From NCBI RefSeq assembly GCF_014349155.1, contig NZ_JACSIT010000083.1, positions 1 to 64,000 of the forward strand: a stretch of 64,000 bases of DNA, read 5' to 3'. The translations under genes were made by a program, and so were the position numbers. Below the pieces are notes generated by a model. That model had not been told where the DNA came from. It saw only the letters and a list, made by a program, of their open reading frames with translations, and made no database searches. This stretch comes from Neolewinella lacunae (GTDB lineage: Bacteria; Bacteroidota; Bacteroidia; Chitinophagales; Saprospiraceae). Positions 51,830 through 60,061 of this stretch are shown in pieces. Position 1 is the first letter of the stretch; every line of letters begins with the position of its first letter.

Positions 51830-52074
51830 TAGGCTGTCTAATTAGCCAGGCCGCAGCCGTACTCACTTTGGCCAACCGGGGAGGCTCAAGCGCTTAATAG
51901 GTCGAAACCCTCTGGGTCGTAGGAGAATACGCCAATGTACTTAGCTGGATCGACACAGAGGGTCTCAACCTAGGGAGGCACCGTGATTAGCTGGATCGAC
52001 ACAGAGGGTCTCAACCTAGGCGGTCCAGGCCCCTAAAGCGCGCACGGGTTAAACCCATTAGATTAGACAGCCTA
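51830..52074. mobile_element. MITE-like element, 245 bp, 13-bp terminal inverted repeats
   Basis: TAGGCTGTCTAAT (51830-51842) is exactly complementary to ATTAGACAGCCTA (52062-52074). Both ends are flanked by the 10-bp direct repeat TCCTTAGTGG. The inside holds no gene but a 34-bp direct repeat (51941-51974 and 51987-52020) and an inverted partial copy near 51900-51918. The features fit a non-autonomous element mobilised in trans; the transposase family is unknown. It is not related in its ends to the neighbouring IS3 element. Confidence 0.85.
51941..52020 (+). repeat. 34-bp direct repeat inside the MITE
   Basis: Two identical 34-bp copies start at 51941 and 51987 (46-bp period). An imperfect inverted copy of the central part lies at 51900-51918, so the interior can fold into alternative hairpins. 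Confidence 0.8.
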
Positions 52075-52084
52075 TCCTTAGTGG
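52075..52084 (+). repeat. Target duplication right of the MITE
   Basis: TCCTTAGTGG, identical to 51820-51829. Confidence 0.8.
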
Positions 52085-52111
52085 TTCAAACAAGCTTCGC
52101 AGGAGCCCCTC

Positions 52112-52900
52112 TCAAGCCGCCACCCGTTGCAACTGGCGAACAACTTCCGCGTCAGCGGGCGGTGCAAAGAGAAGGTCCCCTTGCCGGTCGTCAACGATTT
52201 CCAGGCGCAGCTGCCGGGCCAGCTCCAGGGCCAGCTTGCCCATTTGCTGGGCGTAGGGCAGGGAATTACCCAGGGCGGCGTAGTGATCGACGATCCCGAT
52301 GCGGATCAGTTCGAGCGGTGCTACGAGGGTCAGCAAGTCGCGCAAGTCATGGCGCGCACTGCTTTTTTGCCCGGATTTTTGGAGTTGCTCCCTGAGTTCG
52401 GCCACGGTAGTGAATACGACTTGTTCCCGGCGGAAGAGGTTCCAGTAAGATCCGTCCTGACGGCGTGAGGTGTAGTACGCCAGGTGGCGGTGTTCTGCGG
52501 CTTTCTGGCAGCTGATGCGGGCCATGGCCTTGGTTTGTTCCAGCAATTCCAGGGTTTCCGCTACGGAAAGTTGGACCGTTTCGGGGTACACCGCTTCCTC
52601 CTTCCTGAGCTTGGTGGCTACCGCTTGTTTTAGCCGGGATTTGGATGCCAGGGCGATGAGTTTGGCAAATTCGATCTGGAGGTAGTATTCCTGCACCAAC
52701 TCCCCTTTCGTCTGGGGTGAACGGGCGTAATCTCTGAGGCCCTCGGGGCGGCGGATGCCGTCGGCGAAGAGGTAAACGTCCTTCAGCCACTGCCGTACGT
52801 TGTTTTGGTAGTGGTGGTCGGCCAGATCCAGCGCCCGGTGAAGATCCGTTGCTTTTACCACCCGGGTACCTTTCTTACTGATCAGAATTGTTAGTTCCAT
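52112..52900 (-). CDS. AntA/antirepressor-like protein
   Basis: 262 residues from the ATG at 52900 (MELTILISKK); an earlier frame start adds 15 residues in the promoter region. The first 105 residues resemble phage antirepressor N-domains of the AntA/KilA-N type: VVKATDLHRALDLADHHYQNNVRQWLKDVYLF, then EYYLQIEFAKLIALASKSRLKQAVATKL. The C-terminal half is helical (LSVAETLELLEQTKAMARISCQKAAEHRHLAYY) without a recognised family. No other phage genes are near, so this may be a domesticated or stand-alone regulator. The assignment rests on a motif pattern and needs a profile search. Confidence 0.5.
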   Translation of the reverse strand: MELTILISKKGTRVVKATDLHRALDLADHHYQNNVRQWLKDVYLFADGIRRPEGLRDYARSPQTKGELVQEYYLQIEFAKLIALASKSRLKQAVATKLRKEEAVYPETVQLSVAETLELLEQTKAMARISCQKAAEHRHLAYYTSRRQDGSYWNLFRREQVVFTTVAELREQLQKSGQKSSARHDLRDLLTLVAPLELIRIGIVDHYAALGNSLPYAQQMGKLALELARQLRLEIVDDRQGDLLFAPPADAEVVRQLQRVAA

Positions 52901-53242
52901 GTTGGAAAACTGCTGTTGACAAAACAAAAATACAGGATGTTGCAATAAAAATCAAGTTTAAAACAAATAATTTTTCGCTTTTTCTTGAAAAAAATTAGCA
53001 AAGTCAATGAAAAAGGCAGAATTTAACTTTTTTGGTTACAATTATTTGTGACTTATCCATACGCCAGACCACTAGTTTGCTCTTTCATTAGTGTCGGGGG
53101 CGGTGTGGGCAGAGAACGATGTCTGGCTTAGGACGTTATAAGGGACGTGAGGCCAGGGGATTCCGCATCCGCATTCCCTTTGCCGGACGTGGCGCATCCA
53201 CCCGGTTCAGGTATATTTGCGCCAAGCATAAATCCAACTGTT
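52901..53242. other. A/T-rich divergent intergenic region
   Basis: 342 bp. The first 130 bp are markedly A/T-rich compared with the rest of the window, consistent with a promoter region for the antirepressor-like gene. The right half holds TATATTTG (53212-53219). No gene is apparent. Confidence 0.5.
53212..53219 (+). promoter_or_regulatory. Candidate -7 box for the phosphatidylserine decarboxylase gene
   Basis: TATATTTG fits TAnnTTTG and lies 23 bp upstream of the proposed TTG start, which supports that start over the longer frame beginning at 53147. Confidence 0.55.
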
Positions 53243-53908
53243 TTGAAAAGCCCATTTCGCATTCACTCGGAAGGCCAAAAACTTCTCCTGCTGCTCTTCC
53301 TGGTTCTGGTGGCGATCACGGCCATCGTTTTCTGGCTCGCTCCCGCGTGGGTTTGGCTGGCCGCTGGCCTGGGCGTAGCCTTTTACCTGATCATTTTGCA
53401 GTTTTTCCGCAATCCGTTGCGCTTGGTGCCGTTAGAAGACGACAACCTGGTGTATGCCCCGGCCGATGGTAAAGTGGTGGTGATTGAGGAAGCGGTGGAA
53501 GGAGAATACTTTCACGATCGCCGCTTGCAGGTGAGCATCTTCATGTCTCCGGTCAACGTCCACGTTAACCGCAGTCCCGTCAGTGGAAAAGTGACTTATA
53601 ACGCCTACCACCCTGGCAAGTACCTCGTTGCCTGGCACCCCAAGAGCAGTACGGAAAACGAGCGCACCACGGTAGTGATCCATAATGGCAGGACCGAAAT
53701 TCTGCTGCGACAGATTGCCGGGGCCCTTGCGAAACGGATCAAGAACTATCTGGAAGTCGGGCAGTCCGTCCGCCAGGGCGAAGACTTCGGTTTCATCAAA
53801 TTTGGCAGCCGGGTGGATATTTTTCTGCCCCTGGGCACCAAAATTGAGGTCTCCCTGAATCAGAAGGTGAAAGGCAACCGCACCGTCATTGCCCGCCTTG
53901 TAAGCTAA
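53243..53908 (+). CDS. psd: Phosphatidylserine decarboxylase proenzyme (short form)
   Basis: 221 residues if the TTG at 53243 (KSPFRIHSEGQ) is the start. This removes a poorly conserved 32-residue extension that would lie upstream of the TATATTTG box. Two N-terminal membrane helices (LLLLLFLVLVAITAIVFWL, VWLAAGLGVAFYLIILQFF) anchor the protein. The catalytic part shows YAPADGKVVVIEE, FMSPVNVHVNRSPVSGKV and ENERTTVVI. The cleavage site is Gly188-Ser189 in IKFGSRVD, which generates the pyruvoyl group. It makes phosphatidylethanolamine at the inner membrane. A 2TM-domain gene follows after 13 bp and is probably cotranscribed. Confidence 0.93.
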   Translation: MKSPFRIHSEGQKLLLLLFLVLVAITAIVFWLAPAWVWLAAGLGVAFYLIILQFFRNPLRLVPLEDDNLVYAPADGKVVVIEEAVEGEYFHDRRLQVSIFMSPVNVHVNRSPVSGKVTYNAYHPGKYLVAWHPKSSTENERTTVVIHNGRTEILLRQIAGALAKRIKNYLEVGQSVRQGEDFGFIKFGSRVDIFLPLGTKIEVSLNQKVKGNRTVIARLVS

Positions 53909-53921
53909 AATCACTCTACCC

Positions 53922-54266
53922 ATGAGCCGCAAAGCAAAAAAGGTCAAGTACGAACAAAAAACCCTCCGCGAGAAGCAGATCGACTTCAAGCGTCACTTGC
54001 GTACCTACCTGGTCATGTCGGTCTTCTTCATTGTTCTGGATACCATTTCCGGCCCGGGTTCGTGGGCGATGTGGCCCATTATGGGCTGGGGCATCGGCGT
54101 GGCCATGCAGGCGCTGAGCCTCTACGGCCCGTTGCGCGACCCCGATGAGGCCCACCCTACCGATCAGGAGTTCTCGGGCCCCCTGCCCGATTTGCGCGAT
54201 CGCCCCGAGCCGCTGAAACTCCGCGAGCTTGATGCCCGTCCTTACCGCGACGAGGACCTGGTTTAA
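53922..54266 (+). CDS. 2TM domain protein
   Basis: 114 residues. A charged N-terminus (KQIDFKRHLRTYL) leads into two membrane helices (about 29-47, YLVMSVFFIVLDTI, and about 50-68, WAMWPIMGWGIGVAMQAL), the pattern of the 2TM domain family common in Bacteroidota, sometimes attached to histidine kinases. The rest is an acidic, proline-rich cytoplasmic tail. Function unknown. It follows psd by 13 bp on the same strand. Confidence 0.8.
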   Translation: MSRKAKKVKYEQKTLREKQIDFKRHLRTYLVMSVFFIVLDTISGPGSWAMWPIMGWGIGVAMQALSLYGPLRDPDEAHPTDQEFSGPLPDLRDRPEPLKLRELDARPYRDEDLV

Positions 54267-54306
54267 CTGCGAGTGGGGCCATTCCCGGGGAGCAGGCGCA
54301 GAAGTT

Positions 54307-54324
54307 GGGCGCGGCCGCAGGTGC
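54307..54324 (+). repeat. Iterated 18-bp motif, copy 11
   Basis: Exact match in the gap after the 2TM gene. Confidence 0.85.
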
Positions 54325-54428
54325 CGGGGAAGGGGACGGAGGAGCCGGGAACGCAGAAAAGCCGCCCCGTTAGGCAAAGTTTTCCATAAAATCCATGTTT
54401 ACCACCAAAATATCCCCTAAGTTTGTGG

Positions 54429-54457
54429 TTGGTTGTGAACTTCCGCAGCTAAATTTG
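54429..54457 (+). promoter_or_regulatory. Promoter of the RRM gene with a long leader
   Basis: TTG (54429-54431) and TAAATTTG (54450-54457) are 18 bases apart, close to the Bacteroidota -33/-7 layout. This leaves a leader of roughly 145 nt. An alternative box TAAGTTTG is at 54418-54425. Confidence 0.55.
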
Positions 54458-54606
54458 TTACAGTAATGCTTTTACGAGCGGCTTTTGAGCAGGCACTTCT
54501 AAATCTTTAGAGACTTTTCCTTTGCTTTCTATCCATCCAGCTTTGCCTCTGTCATTTCCCGCTGTTCTAATATTCCATCTCTTTTTTTCATTTTTTCCTT
54601 GTTGTT

Positions 54607-55419
54607 ATGAACTTATTTGTTGCCCGGCTTAGCTGGGATACTGACGAAGATACCCTCCAGAATACCTTCAGCGCCTACGGAGAGGTTGAGACAGTTAAAA
54701 TTATCCTCGACCGGGAAACTGGTCGCTCGCGCGGGTTCGGCTTTGTAGAAATGCCGAATGATGAGGAAGCCAAGGCGGCCATCGAAGCCCTGGACCAGAC
54801 CGAACTCGACGGTCGCACCATCGTAGTTAAGGTTAACGATCGGCCCGGCGGCGGCGAAGGCGGCGGCGGCGGCTTCCGTGGCGGCGCAGGCGGCGGTGGC
54901 GGTGGCTACCGTGGCGGTGCAGGCGGCGGTGGCGGTGGCTACCGTGGCGGTGCAGGCGGCGGTGGCGGTGGCTACCGTGGCGGCAGCGGCGGTGGCGGCT
55001 ACGGCGGCGGCAGCGGCGGTGGCGGCTACGAACGCGGCGGAAGCGGCGGCGGTGGCTACGAGCGCGGCGGAAGCGGCGGCGGTGGCTACGAGCGCGGCGG
55101 CGGCGGTGGCTACGGCGGCGGTCGCAGCGGTGGCGGTGGCTTTGATCGCGGCGGACGCGGCGGCGGCGGCGGTTTCGATCGCGGCGGACGCGGCGGCGGC
55201 GGCTTTGACCGTGGCGGACGCGGCGGCGGAGGTCGCAGCTTCGACCGCAACGACGACGGCGGCGGACGCTACGACCGTGGTCGCAGCTTCGATCGCGATG
55301 CTTCTAACGACGGCGACGACTTCGAAGGACGCAACAACTACAACAACTACGGCCCAACCCGTCGCCCCCGGGTATCCCGCAGCGACGACTTCCGTTCCTA
55401 CAACGAAGACGGCGAATAG
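54607..55419 (+). CDS. Glycine-rich RNA-binding protein (RRM domain)
   Basis: 270 residues. One RRM domain (about 1-80) with RNP2 LFVARL (3-8) and RNP1 RGFGFVEM (42-49), both with the aromatic residues that stack on RNA. The remainder (about 84-250) is a low-complexity tail made of GGYRGGAGGGG repeats, then GGSGGGGYER repeats, then FDRGGRGGGG repeats, ending in acidic/tyrosine residues (FRSYNEDGE). RGG/YGG tails add RNA affinity and phase-separation propensity in related eukaryotic and cyanobacterial proteins. Bacterial RRM proteins are often cold-induced; the roughly 145-nt leader fits that kind of control (inference). The tail is coded by expanding DNA repeats, so length probably varies between strains. 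Confidence 0.92.
   Translation: MNLFVARLSWDTDEDTLQNTFSAYGEVETVKIILDRETGRSRGFGFVEMPNDEEAKAAIEALDQTELDGRTIVVKVNDRPGGGEGGGGGFRGGAGGGGGGYRGGAGGGGGGYRGGAGGGGGGYRGGSGGGGYGGGSGGGGYERGGSGGGGYERGGSGGGGYERGGGGGYGGGRSGGGGFDRGGRGGGGGFDRGGRGGGGFDRGGRGGGGRSFDRNDDGGGRYDRGRSFDRDASNDGDDFEGRNNYNNYGPTRRPRVSRSDDFRSYNEDGE
54852..55256 (+). repeat. Glycine-codon tandem repeats in the RRM gene
   Basis: Successive GGTGGC/GGCGGC-based units; for instance a 39-bp unit encoding GGYRGGAGGGGGG recurs with near-identity three times from about 54895. It is a likely site of slippage or recombination. Confidence 0.8.
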
Positions 55420-55460
55420 ATCGATCTTCAGCCCATTAACCCGGGCCTGACCAACGAATT

Positions 55461-55505
55461 CGAACACCCACCCCACTCCCGTGGCGGTGGGTGTTCGTGT
55501 TTTTT
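55461..55505 (+). terminator. Intrinsic terminator after the RRM gene
   Basis: CGAACACCCACC (55461-55472) pairs perfectly with GGTGGGTGTTCG (55486-55497), with CCAC/GTGG pairing inside, and TGTTTTTT follows. Confidence 0.85.
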
Positions 55506-55797
55506 GCCCCTTCGTAAACCCGCCAGCAAGCGCCCCTGGCATCCCCAGCCCCCAGCAACACCAGCTTGCTTACCCCAAGGCCCAGTCTACGCCCACCACT
55601 TTTTTTTCCTCATTTGACGTACTGCCGCCTTAAGAAGGTGGCGTAAGCGCCGGGGACTGATTACCTTAGTGCGCATTAACATCCGCCGCCCGGGCAAGGC
55701 TTGTCCGTTGGCATTAGGCAAAACCATCTGAGTGCCCGGCCAGGAACGGTTAGTTGTTCTTCCCTCCTGCCCTCTACCTTCCCCAATCCGTACCATC
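55506..55797. other. Gap between RRM gene terminator and alpha-amylase gene
   Basis: About 290 bp with no recognised gene and no exact TAnnTTTG box; the amylase promoter was not identified. Confidence 0.4.
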
Positions 55798-58700
55798 ATG
55801 CAACGTTATTTTTTATTCCTCGTTCTCACCCTTTTTTCCGCCGGGCTCTGGGCCCAGCTGATCATTACGGACCCGGCCGCCCCGACCGACGACCGGGCGG
55901 TGACCATCACTTTTGATGCCACCCAGGGCAATGCGGGATTGGCCAACTGCGGCTGCGACATCTACCTGCACACCGGCGTCATCACGAACAACAGCACCAG
56001 TCCCAGTGATTGGAAATACGTCCAGACCACCTGGGGCGTGGCCAATGCCGCCTGGAGGCTGACTCCGGTGGCCGGGCAGCCCAATAAGTTTACGTACACT
56101 TTTGGCCCCAGCATCCGGGAATACTTCGGGGTGCCGGCGGCGGAAGTCATCCAGCGCATCGCTTTCGTTTTCCGCAACGCCGACGGAACCCGGGAAGGCA
56201 AAGCTTCGGGCAACGCCGATATTTTTGTGGACGTCAGTGCCGGCGGCGGCGCGCTGGGCATTACCGTGGTAGGGGACCCTGGCCAAGCCACCTGGCCCCT
56301 CGGCAGGCCCCTGCCCGTCCTCCTCGGCGCTACCCGCGAAGCAACCCTGGAAATTTATGACAACGCCGCGCTGGTGGCATCCACAACCGGCGTAGAACTG
56401 CCCGCCGACCTGGTCTTCACGACCTCCGGATTGCACAACATCCGCTTCGTGGCCCGCACGGGGGACGGACAAACGGCCGTAGATTCCTTCGCGATCACCG
56501 CCCGCCTGGAAGCGGAATTCACCCAGCCCAGCACCGGCATCACCAATGCCACCGCAGGCAGCACCGTCACGCTGGCCGGAACGAGCTACCTGGCCACCGA
56601 TCTTTCCATCAGCGACGGCACCAACACGGTATTTACGGGAGCAGCCAGCACCTTCAGCCAGCAGGTGACCCTGCCCAACGCGGCGGTAACGACCTACACG
56701 CTGACGAGCACCTACCAGGGCGAGACGGCCACCGACCAGGTCACCTTCGTTACCGGCAGCCCGGAGGTAGCCGAGCCACCGGCAGGATTCCGGCCCGGCG
56801 CGGTGGACCTGGACAACGGCGACGTCCTGCTCCAACTGCGGGCACCGGGTAAAGACGACGTCTTCGTCATCGGCAACTTCAACAACTGGCAACCAACGGC
56901 CGCCAGCCGCATGAAGAAGTCGGCCAACGACACCACCTTCTGGCTTACCGTCAGCGGACTGGAGCCCGACGAAGACCTGATCTACCAGTACCTCATTGAC
57001 GGGAACATCCGCCAGCCGGATCCCTTCAGCACCCTCGTGCTGGACCCCAACAACGATCCATTCATCGAAGAGACGACCTTTGCGGGCATCCCCGATTACC
57101 CCAGCACTGCTACTACTGGTATCCTTTCCTGGCACCTGCGTTCCGCGCCCGAATACGTCTGGGAAACCAATGACTACGAGCGGCCTGATCCGAAAAAAAT
57201 GGTGGTGTACGAACTGCTCGTCCGCGATTTTCTGGAAGACCACAGCTTCAAATCGCTGCAGGACACCCTCGATTACCTGCAGCGCCTGGGCGTAAACACC
57301 ATCGAATTTATGCCACTCAATGAATTCGAGGGCAACATCAGCTGGGGCTACAACGTGAGTTTCCACATGGCCCTGGATAAGTACTACGGCAGCCCCAACG
57401 ACCTCAAAGCCCTCATTGACGCCTGCCACTCCCGCGGAATGGCCGTGGTGCTGGACGTGGTCTACAACCACGCCTTCGGGCAGTCTTCCCTGGCGCGGAT
57501 GTGGTGGGACGAAGCCAATTTCCGCCCCACGCCCGAGAACCCTTACCTCAACGTGACCGCCCGCCACCCCTTTAACGTGGGCTACGACTTCAACCACGAA
57601 AGCCCCCTGACGAAAGAGTACCTGAAAGTAGGTATTCAGTACTGGATCGAGGAGTTCCGCTTCGATGGTTTCCGCTTCGACCTCAGTAAAGGTTTTACCC
57701 AGACCAATACGGGCAACGACGTAGGGGCCTGGAACCGCTACGACGCTGGCCGCATCGCCACGCTAAAGGATTACGCCGACCACATCTGGAGCATCGACCC
57801 AGAGACCTACGTGATTATGGAACACCTGGCGGAAAGCCGCGAGGAAGAGGAGCTGGCCCAGTACGGCAACGGGATGTACTTCTGGTCGGGCTTCGAGCCG
57901 CACAACCAATACCTGGAGGGATCCCTGGGGGCTTCCAGCAATTTCAGCCAGGTGCTGGCCAGCAACCGGGGCTTCAGCGACCGCAGCCTGGTGGCCTACA
58001 TGGAAAGTCACGACGAAGAGCGGATGCAGTACAAAAACCGGCAGTTTGGCCGCAGCGCGGGCACCTACAACATCCGCAACGTCAACACGGGCCTCGACCG
58101 CGTCCAACTGGCGAGCACCTTCTTCTACCCCATGCCCGGCCCGAAAATGCTCTGGCAGTTCGGCGAACTGGGTTACGACTTCAGCATCAACCAGTGCCCC
58201 AACAACGGGGGCATCAACAACGGCTGCCGCACCGACCCCAAGCCCATTCGCTGGGACTACCGGGAAGAGCCCGCGCGGCAACAGGTATACAACTGGATTG
58301 CCGATTTGCTTTACCTGCGCAACAACTACGACTTCTTCCACGGCACCGTCGTAAAACAACGCCTCGCTACGCCCGATAAGATCGTGCAACTCTCTGGCAC
58401 GGATGGCGAAGTGGCCATTGTGGGCAACTTCGGCATCACCCCCCTCAGCGCAACGGGCATCTGGCCGAGCGCGGGCACGTGGTACGACTACGAAACCGGC
58501 GAAACCATTACCGTCACTGACCCCAACGCTGCCCTGCAATTGGCCCCGGGAGAGTTTCACCTCTACCTCTCCCGTCCCATCGCCCGCGGCGGTGGCAACA
58601 TCGGCACCTCCACCAACCAGGCCGCCGTGGCGCGGCTTCAGTTGCGGGTTGATCCCAACCCCAGCAATGGTCCTCTGCGGGTCAGTTTCCACCTCGAGCG

Positions 58701-58884
58701 GGCGGGCAACGTAGCCATTGACGTGCTGGACCTGAGCGGACGCCGGCTCTCCCGCCTCTACCAGGGGCAGCTCAGCGCCGGCAACCAAAGCCTCCCGTTG
58801 CGTACGGACCTACCCGCTGGCCTTTACTTCCTGCGGGTGGAAGACGGCGTGGGTAGTGCGGTGCAGAAGGTTGTAGTTCAGTAG
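55798..58884 (+). CDS. Secreted GH13 alpha-amylase-type enzyme with T9SS sorting domain
   Basis: 1028 residues from the ATG at 55798, which begins the signal peptide (MQRYFLFLVLTLFSAGLWAQ); the frame is open 22 codons upstream without signal character. Order: N-terminal starch-binding-like domain (about 20-170), immunoglobulin-like repeats, a CBM48-like domain (about 350-425, DVFVIGNFNNWQPTAAS), and the GH13 barrel (about 470-880). The barrel holds DVVYNHAFG, nucleophile Asp628 in FDGFRFDLSKGF, acid/base Glu675 in VIMEHLAES, and Asp739 in MESHDEER. A type A sorting domain ends the protein (LRVDPNPSNGPLRV ... AGLYFLRVEDG). It should be exported and surface-attached by T9SS to cut alpha-glucans. 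The stop codon lies inside a period-8 repeat. Confidence 0.95.
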   Translation: MQRYFLFLVLTLFSAGLWAQLIITDPAAPTDDRAVTITFDATQGNAGLANCGCDIYLHTGVITNNSTSPSDWKYVQTTWGVANAAWRLTPVAGQPNKFTYTFGPSIREYFGVPAAEVIQRIAFVFRNADGTREGKASGNADIFVDVSAGGGALGITVVGDPGQATWPLGRPLPVLLGATREATLEIYDNAALVASTTGVELPADLVFTTSGLHNIRFVARTGDGQTAVDSFAITARLEAEFTQPSTGITNATAGSTVTLAGTSYLATDLSISDGTNTVFTGAASTFSQQVTLPNAAVTTYTLTSTYQGETATDQVTFVTGSPEVAEPPAGFRPGAVDLDNGDVLLQLRAPGKDDVFVIGNFNNWQPTAASRMKKSANDTTFWLTVSGLEPDEDLIYQYLIDGNIRQPDPFSTLVLDPNNDPFIEETTFAGIPDYPSTATTGILSWHLRSAPEYVWETNDYERPDPKKMVVYELLVRDFLEDHSFKSLQDTLDYLQRLGVNTIEFMPLNEFEGNISWGYNVSFHMALDKYYGSPNDLKALIDACHSRGMAVVLDVVYNHAFGQSSLARMWWDEANFRPTPENPYLNVTARHPFNVGYDFNHESPLTKEYLKVGIQYWIEEFRFDGFRFDLSKGFTQTNTGNDVGAWNRYDAGRIATLKDYADHIWSIDPETYVIMEHLAESREEEELAQYGNGMYFWSGFEPHNQYLEGSLGASSNFSQVLASNRGFSDRSLVAYMESHDEERMQYKNRQFGRSAGTYNIRNVNTGLDRVQLASTFFYPMPGPKMLWQFGELGYDFSINQCPNNGGINNGCRTDPKPIRWDYREEPARQQVYNWIADLLYLRNNYDFFHGTVVKQRLATPDKIVQLSGTDGEVAIVGNFGITPLSATGIWPSAGTWYDYETGETITVTDPNAALQLAPGEFHLYLSRPIARGGGNIGTSTNQAAVARLQLRVDPNPSNGPLRVSFHLERAGNVAIDVLDLSGRRLSRLYQGQLSAGNQSLPLRTDLPAGLYFLRVEDGVGSAVQKVVVQ

Positions 58885-59018
58885 TTCAGTAGTCGGTAGT
58901 TCATAGTTCAGTAGTTCAGTAGTTCAGTAGTCGGTAGTTCATAGTTTACTGGTAGCTAATGAACTATGAACTATGAACTATGAACTATGAACTATGAACT
59001 ATGAACTATGAACTACTA
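58872..59018. repeat. Period-8/period-7 hairpin repeat supplying both stop codons
   Basis: AGTTCAGT units (period 8, with a larger unit repeated twice) are followed by GAACTAT units (period 7), so the left half pairs with the right half in many registers. The TAG of the amylase gene (58882-58884) and the TAG of the converging oxidoreductase (59016-59018, minus strand) both fall inside it. Confidence 0.85.
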
Positions 59019-60038
59019 AACTCCATACATCGCCACAATCGTAGCCACCACCTGCCGGCCTTCTTCGGCGGTAGTGGCTACGGTGGCTTTGCCGTGGAGG
59101 ACGTCGATGACGTTGTCGATGACGAAGTGGTGGTTGGCGGCCGAGCCTGCGTAGGGGCCGTAGTTGTTGGCCGGGCTGCTGGCGGGTAGGTCGGGCGGAA
59201 GCAGGCCTTCGACGTGGCAGTACCGCACTTCGTTCATGTACTGGCCACCGAGTTTTACCGTGCCTTTTGACCCGATGACGATGAGGGTAGACTCAAAATT
59301 GCGGTCCCAGATGGCGGTGCTGAAGTTGAGGGTGCCGAGTGCGCCACCAGCCAGGGAATAGTGTACGGTGCCGGCGTCGGCGAAACGGTGCAGGCCCTGG
59401 TGTTGCTGGTTGGCAAAGCGGGCGGAGGCCACTTCCACCGGCCCGAAGCACCAGCAAAGAAGATCGACGAAGTGGGCAAACTGGGTAAAGAGTACGCCGC
59501 CGTCCAGTGCTTCGTCGCCGTGCCAGGGGTGGGGGCGGCCGTCGGGCGGCACCGTGTAATAGCGGTGATCGCGGTTCCAGAAGCAATTGAGGTGAACTTG
59601 CAGGATTTCCCCCAGGCGTTCCTGCTCCAGCTGTTCCTTCAGCCAGGCCGAGGCCGGGCTGTAGCGATTTTGCATCACGCCAAAGACGTGGCGGCCGGCC
59701 GCGCGGGCCGTTTCAATGATGGCATCCGCACCTGCGACGGTCAGTGCGAGGGGTTTTTCGACCACCACGTGCAGGCCCGCCCGCAGGAGCAGTTCGGCCT
59801 GGGCGGCGTGCAAGCCGTTGGGGGTGCAGATGCAAGCGACGTCGGCGGCCAGCCCAGCGGCCAGGAAGTCCTCCAGGGCAGCAAAAAGGGGAACTGCTGC
59901 GGGTACACCCTCCGGCCAGGCCAGCTGGCGGGGGGGAAGGACATCGCAAATGGCCACCACCTCCGCCGCCGGATGCGCAGCCACCAGAGTAGCGTGCCGG
60001 CGGCCGATGTGCCCCAGGCCAACAATCAGAAAACGAAT
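59016..60038 (-). CDS. Gfo/Idh/MocA-family sugar-nucleotide oxidoreductase
   Basis: 340 residues if an ATT at 60038 is used. The first in-frame GTG (59984) would cut off the first strand and the dinucleotide loop. Upstream of it the frame reads RFLIVGLGHIGRRHA, the intact GxGxxG Rossmann motif, and is closed by a stop just before, with no ATG, GTG or TTG available. The rest is typical: ACICTPNGLHAAQAELLLRAGLHVVVEKPLAL, GVMQNRYSPASAWLKEQL, and a C-terminal LNCFWNRDHRYYT domain. The neighbouring WlbB/WbpD-like acetyltransferase, 23 bp upstream, suggests a WlbA/WbpB-type UDP-GlcNAc(A) 3-dehydrogenase in making an acetamido sugar (inference); the aminotransferase of that pathway is not in view. 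Confidence 0.88.
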   Translation of the reverse strand: MRFLIVGLGHIGRRHATLVAAHPAAEVVAICDVLPPRQLAWPEGVPAAVPLFAALEDFLAAGLAADVACICTPNGLHAAQAELLLRAGLHVVVEKPLALTVAGADAIIETARAAGRHVFGVMQNRYSPASAWLKEQLEQERLGEILQVHLNCFWNRDHRYYTVPPDGRPHPWHGDEALDGGVLFTQFAHFVDLLCWCFGPVEVASARFANQQHQGLHRFADAGTVHYSLAGGALGTLNFSTAIWDRNFESTLIVIGSKGTVKLGGQYMNEVRYCHVEGLLPPDLPASSPANNYGPYAGSAANHHFVIDNVIDVLHGKATVATTAEEGRQVVATIVAMYGV

Positions 60039-60061
60039 GGGAGCTAGCGTAGCGATGGTGC

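Larger units (their letters stand above)
54267..54606. other. Intergenic leader region of the RRM gene
   Basis: 340 bp. It contains copy 11 of the iterated motif (54307-54324), two TAnnTTTG boxes (TAAGTTTG 54418-54425, TAAATTTG 54450-54457) and then about 145 bp of T-rich sequence up to the RRM start. No gene is seen. Confidence 0.55.

Noticed and set aside
51941-52020. Two 34-bp direct repeats with a 12-bp spacer as a mini CRISPR
   Set aside because: Only two units, spacer far too short, no cas genes, and they lie inside an element with terminal inverted repeats and target duplication.
54613-55542. 309-codon alanine/valine-rich minus frame over the RRM gene
   Set aside because: Complement of glycine-codon repeats; low complexity and no start context.
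57133-57151. GCACCTGCGTTCCGCGCCC in the amylase gene as another iterated-motif copy
   Set aside because: It has one inserted base relative to the 18-bp consensus and encodes a normal part of the protein; counted as chance resemblance.
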